In this document: positions 63,842 to 64,000 of the stretch, piece by piece
Numbering within the stretch: the stretch's first letter is position 1
Layout: every line of letters begins with the position of its first letter
NCBI GenBank assembly: GCA_002342805.1
Contig: DDQW01000017.1
Coordinates: 18,349 to 82,348, forward strand
Source of the DNA: Clostridiales bacterium UBA2432
GTDB lineage: Bacteria > Bacillota > Clostridia > Lachnospirales > Vallitaleaceae
DNA length: 64,000 bases
Direction: 5' to 3'
Notes under the pieces: model-generated
Databases searched by the model: none
Seen by the model: the letters and a program-made list of their open reading frames with translations, nothing else
What the model was told of the DNA's origin: nothing
Program-made: the position numbers and the translations under genes

Positions 63842-64000
63842 TCAAGAAAATAAACACAAACGACGTGTGCGTTATAAAGGGACCCATCCGAAAAAATTTA
63901 GTGAAAAATATAAAGAGCTTCATCCGGAAAAGTATTCCGATACTATTGAAAAAGTTATTCGAAAAGGAAGCACACCGGCTGGGATGCATATTTCCATATG
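63834..64000 (+). CDS. N-terminus of a probable RsmH-like SAM methyltransferase, cut by window end
   Basis: An open frame from ATG 63834 runs to the window end (55 codons), with GGAG 8 bases before the start and an 8-base overlap with the cyclase gene. The visible part is basic (KHKRRVRYKGTHPKKFSEKY) and continues EKYSDTIEKVIRKGSTPAGMH. From memory this resembles the start of RsmH-like rRNA methyltransferase homologues in Clostridia. The SAM-binding core lies outside the window, so the call is tentative, but the gene itself is well supported. Confidence 0.55.
   Translation, partial: MDNQENKHKRRVRYKGTHPKKFSEKYKELHPEKYSDTIEKVIRKGSTPAGMHISI

Noticed and set aside
1..64000. CRISPR array, tRNA, rRNA, insertion sequence or prophage
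   Set aside because: No regularly spaced repeats, cloverleaf-like sequence, rRNA segment, transposase, integrase or phage structural gene was seen on either strand by reading.

Overview
The window reads as a chromosomal segment of a low-GC, Gram-positive anaerobe of the class Clostridia, probably Lachnospirales or a relative such as Vallitalea or Petrocella. This is inferred from AT-rich codon use, strong AGGAGG-type ribosome binding sites, lipoprotein binding proteins, YesM/AraC two-component pairs, and a heme-branch operon that stops at uroporphyrinogen III/siroheme. There are about 50 protein genes, densely packed in operons. I saw no rRNA, tRNA, CRISPR array, transposase or phage gene, and no gap above 300 bases lacks a gene.

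Layout. 2-6078: end of an FbpB-like ABC permease gene, then a sensor kinase, AraC-type regulator, chemoreceptor and HAD phosphatase. 6097-11386 (minus): a polar amino-acid ABC importer with a cytidylate-kinase-like protein and a DUF1846 protein, driven by a consensus promoter whose transcript starts with a strong hairpin. 11603-18140: LacI regulator, sugar ABC importer and a GH65 disaccharide phosphorylase. 18145-23305: AraC regulator divergent from a GPH sugar symporter and a GH2 glycosidase. 23397-27657: an EAL-domain protein and a chemoreceptor with an apparently cytoplasmic sensor part. 27763-36920: a beta-galactoside unit (LplB-type importer, GH35, GH2, LacI) behind a promoter flanked by two identical cre-like operators. 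36977-43416: hemC, cobA-hemD, hemB, hemL, hemA and a short precorrin-2 dehydrogenase. 43509-45321: MATE efflux pump and MarR regulator. 45482-53720: a ribose-type ABC importer with three dehydrogenases and an AraB-like kinase, probably for a pentitol or pentulose. 53818-59991: a sugar-binding lipoprotein, two tandem YesM-type kinases (the first with a degraded ATPase domain) and an AraC-type response regulator. 60089-63841: hybrid kinase, single-domain receiver and REC-GGDEF diguanylate cyclase. 63834-64000: start of a probable RsmH-like methyltransferase gene.

How it fits together. Most of the window is a set of carbohydrate import and breakdown modules, each with its own regulator. Sugars are imported as oligomers and split inside the cell, because none of the glycosidases has a signal peptide. 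Two signalling themes recur: transporter-linked kinase/AraC pairs, and chemotaxis or cyclic-di-GMP proteins. The most unusual item is the two-kinase sensor at 53818-59991, which looks like an elaboration of the XylFII-LytS-YesN type of three-component sugar sensor.
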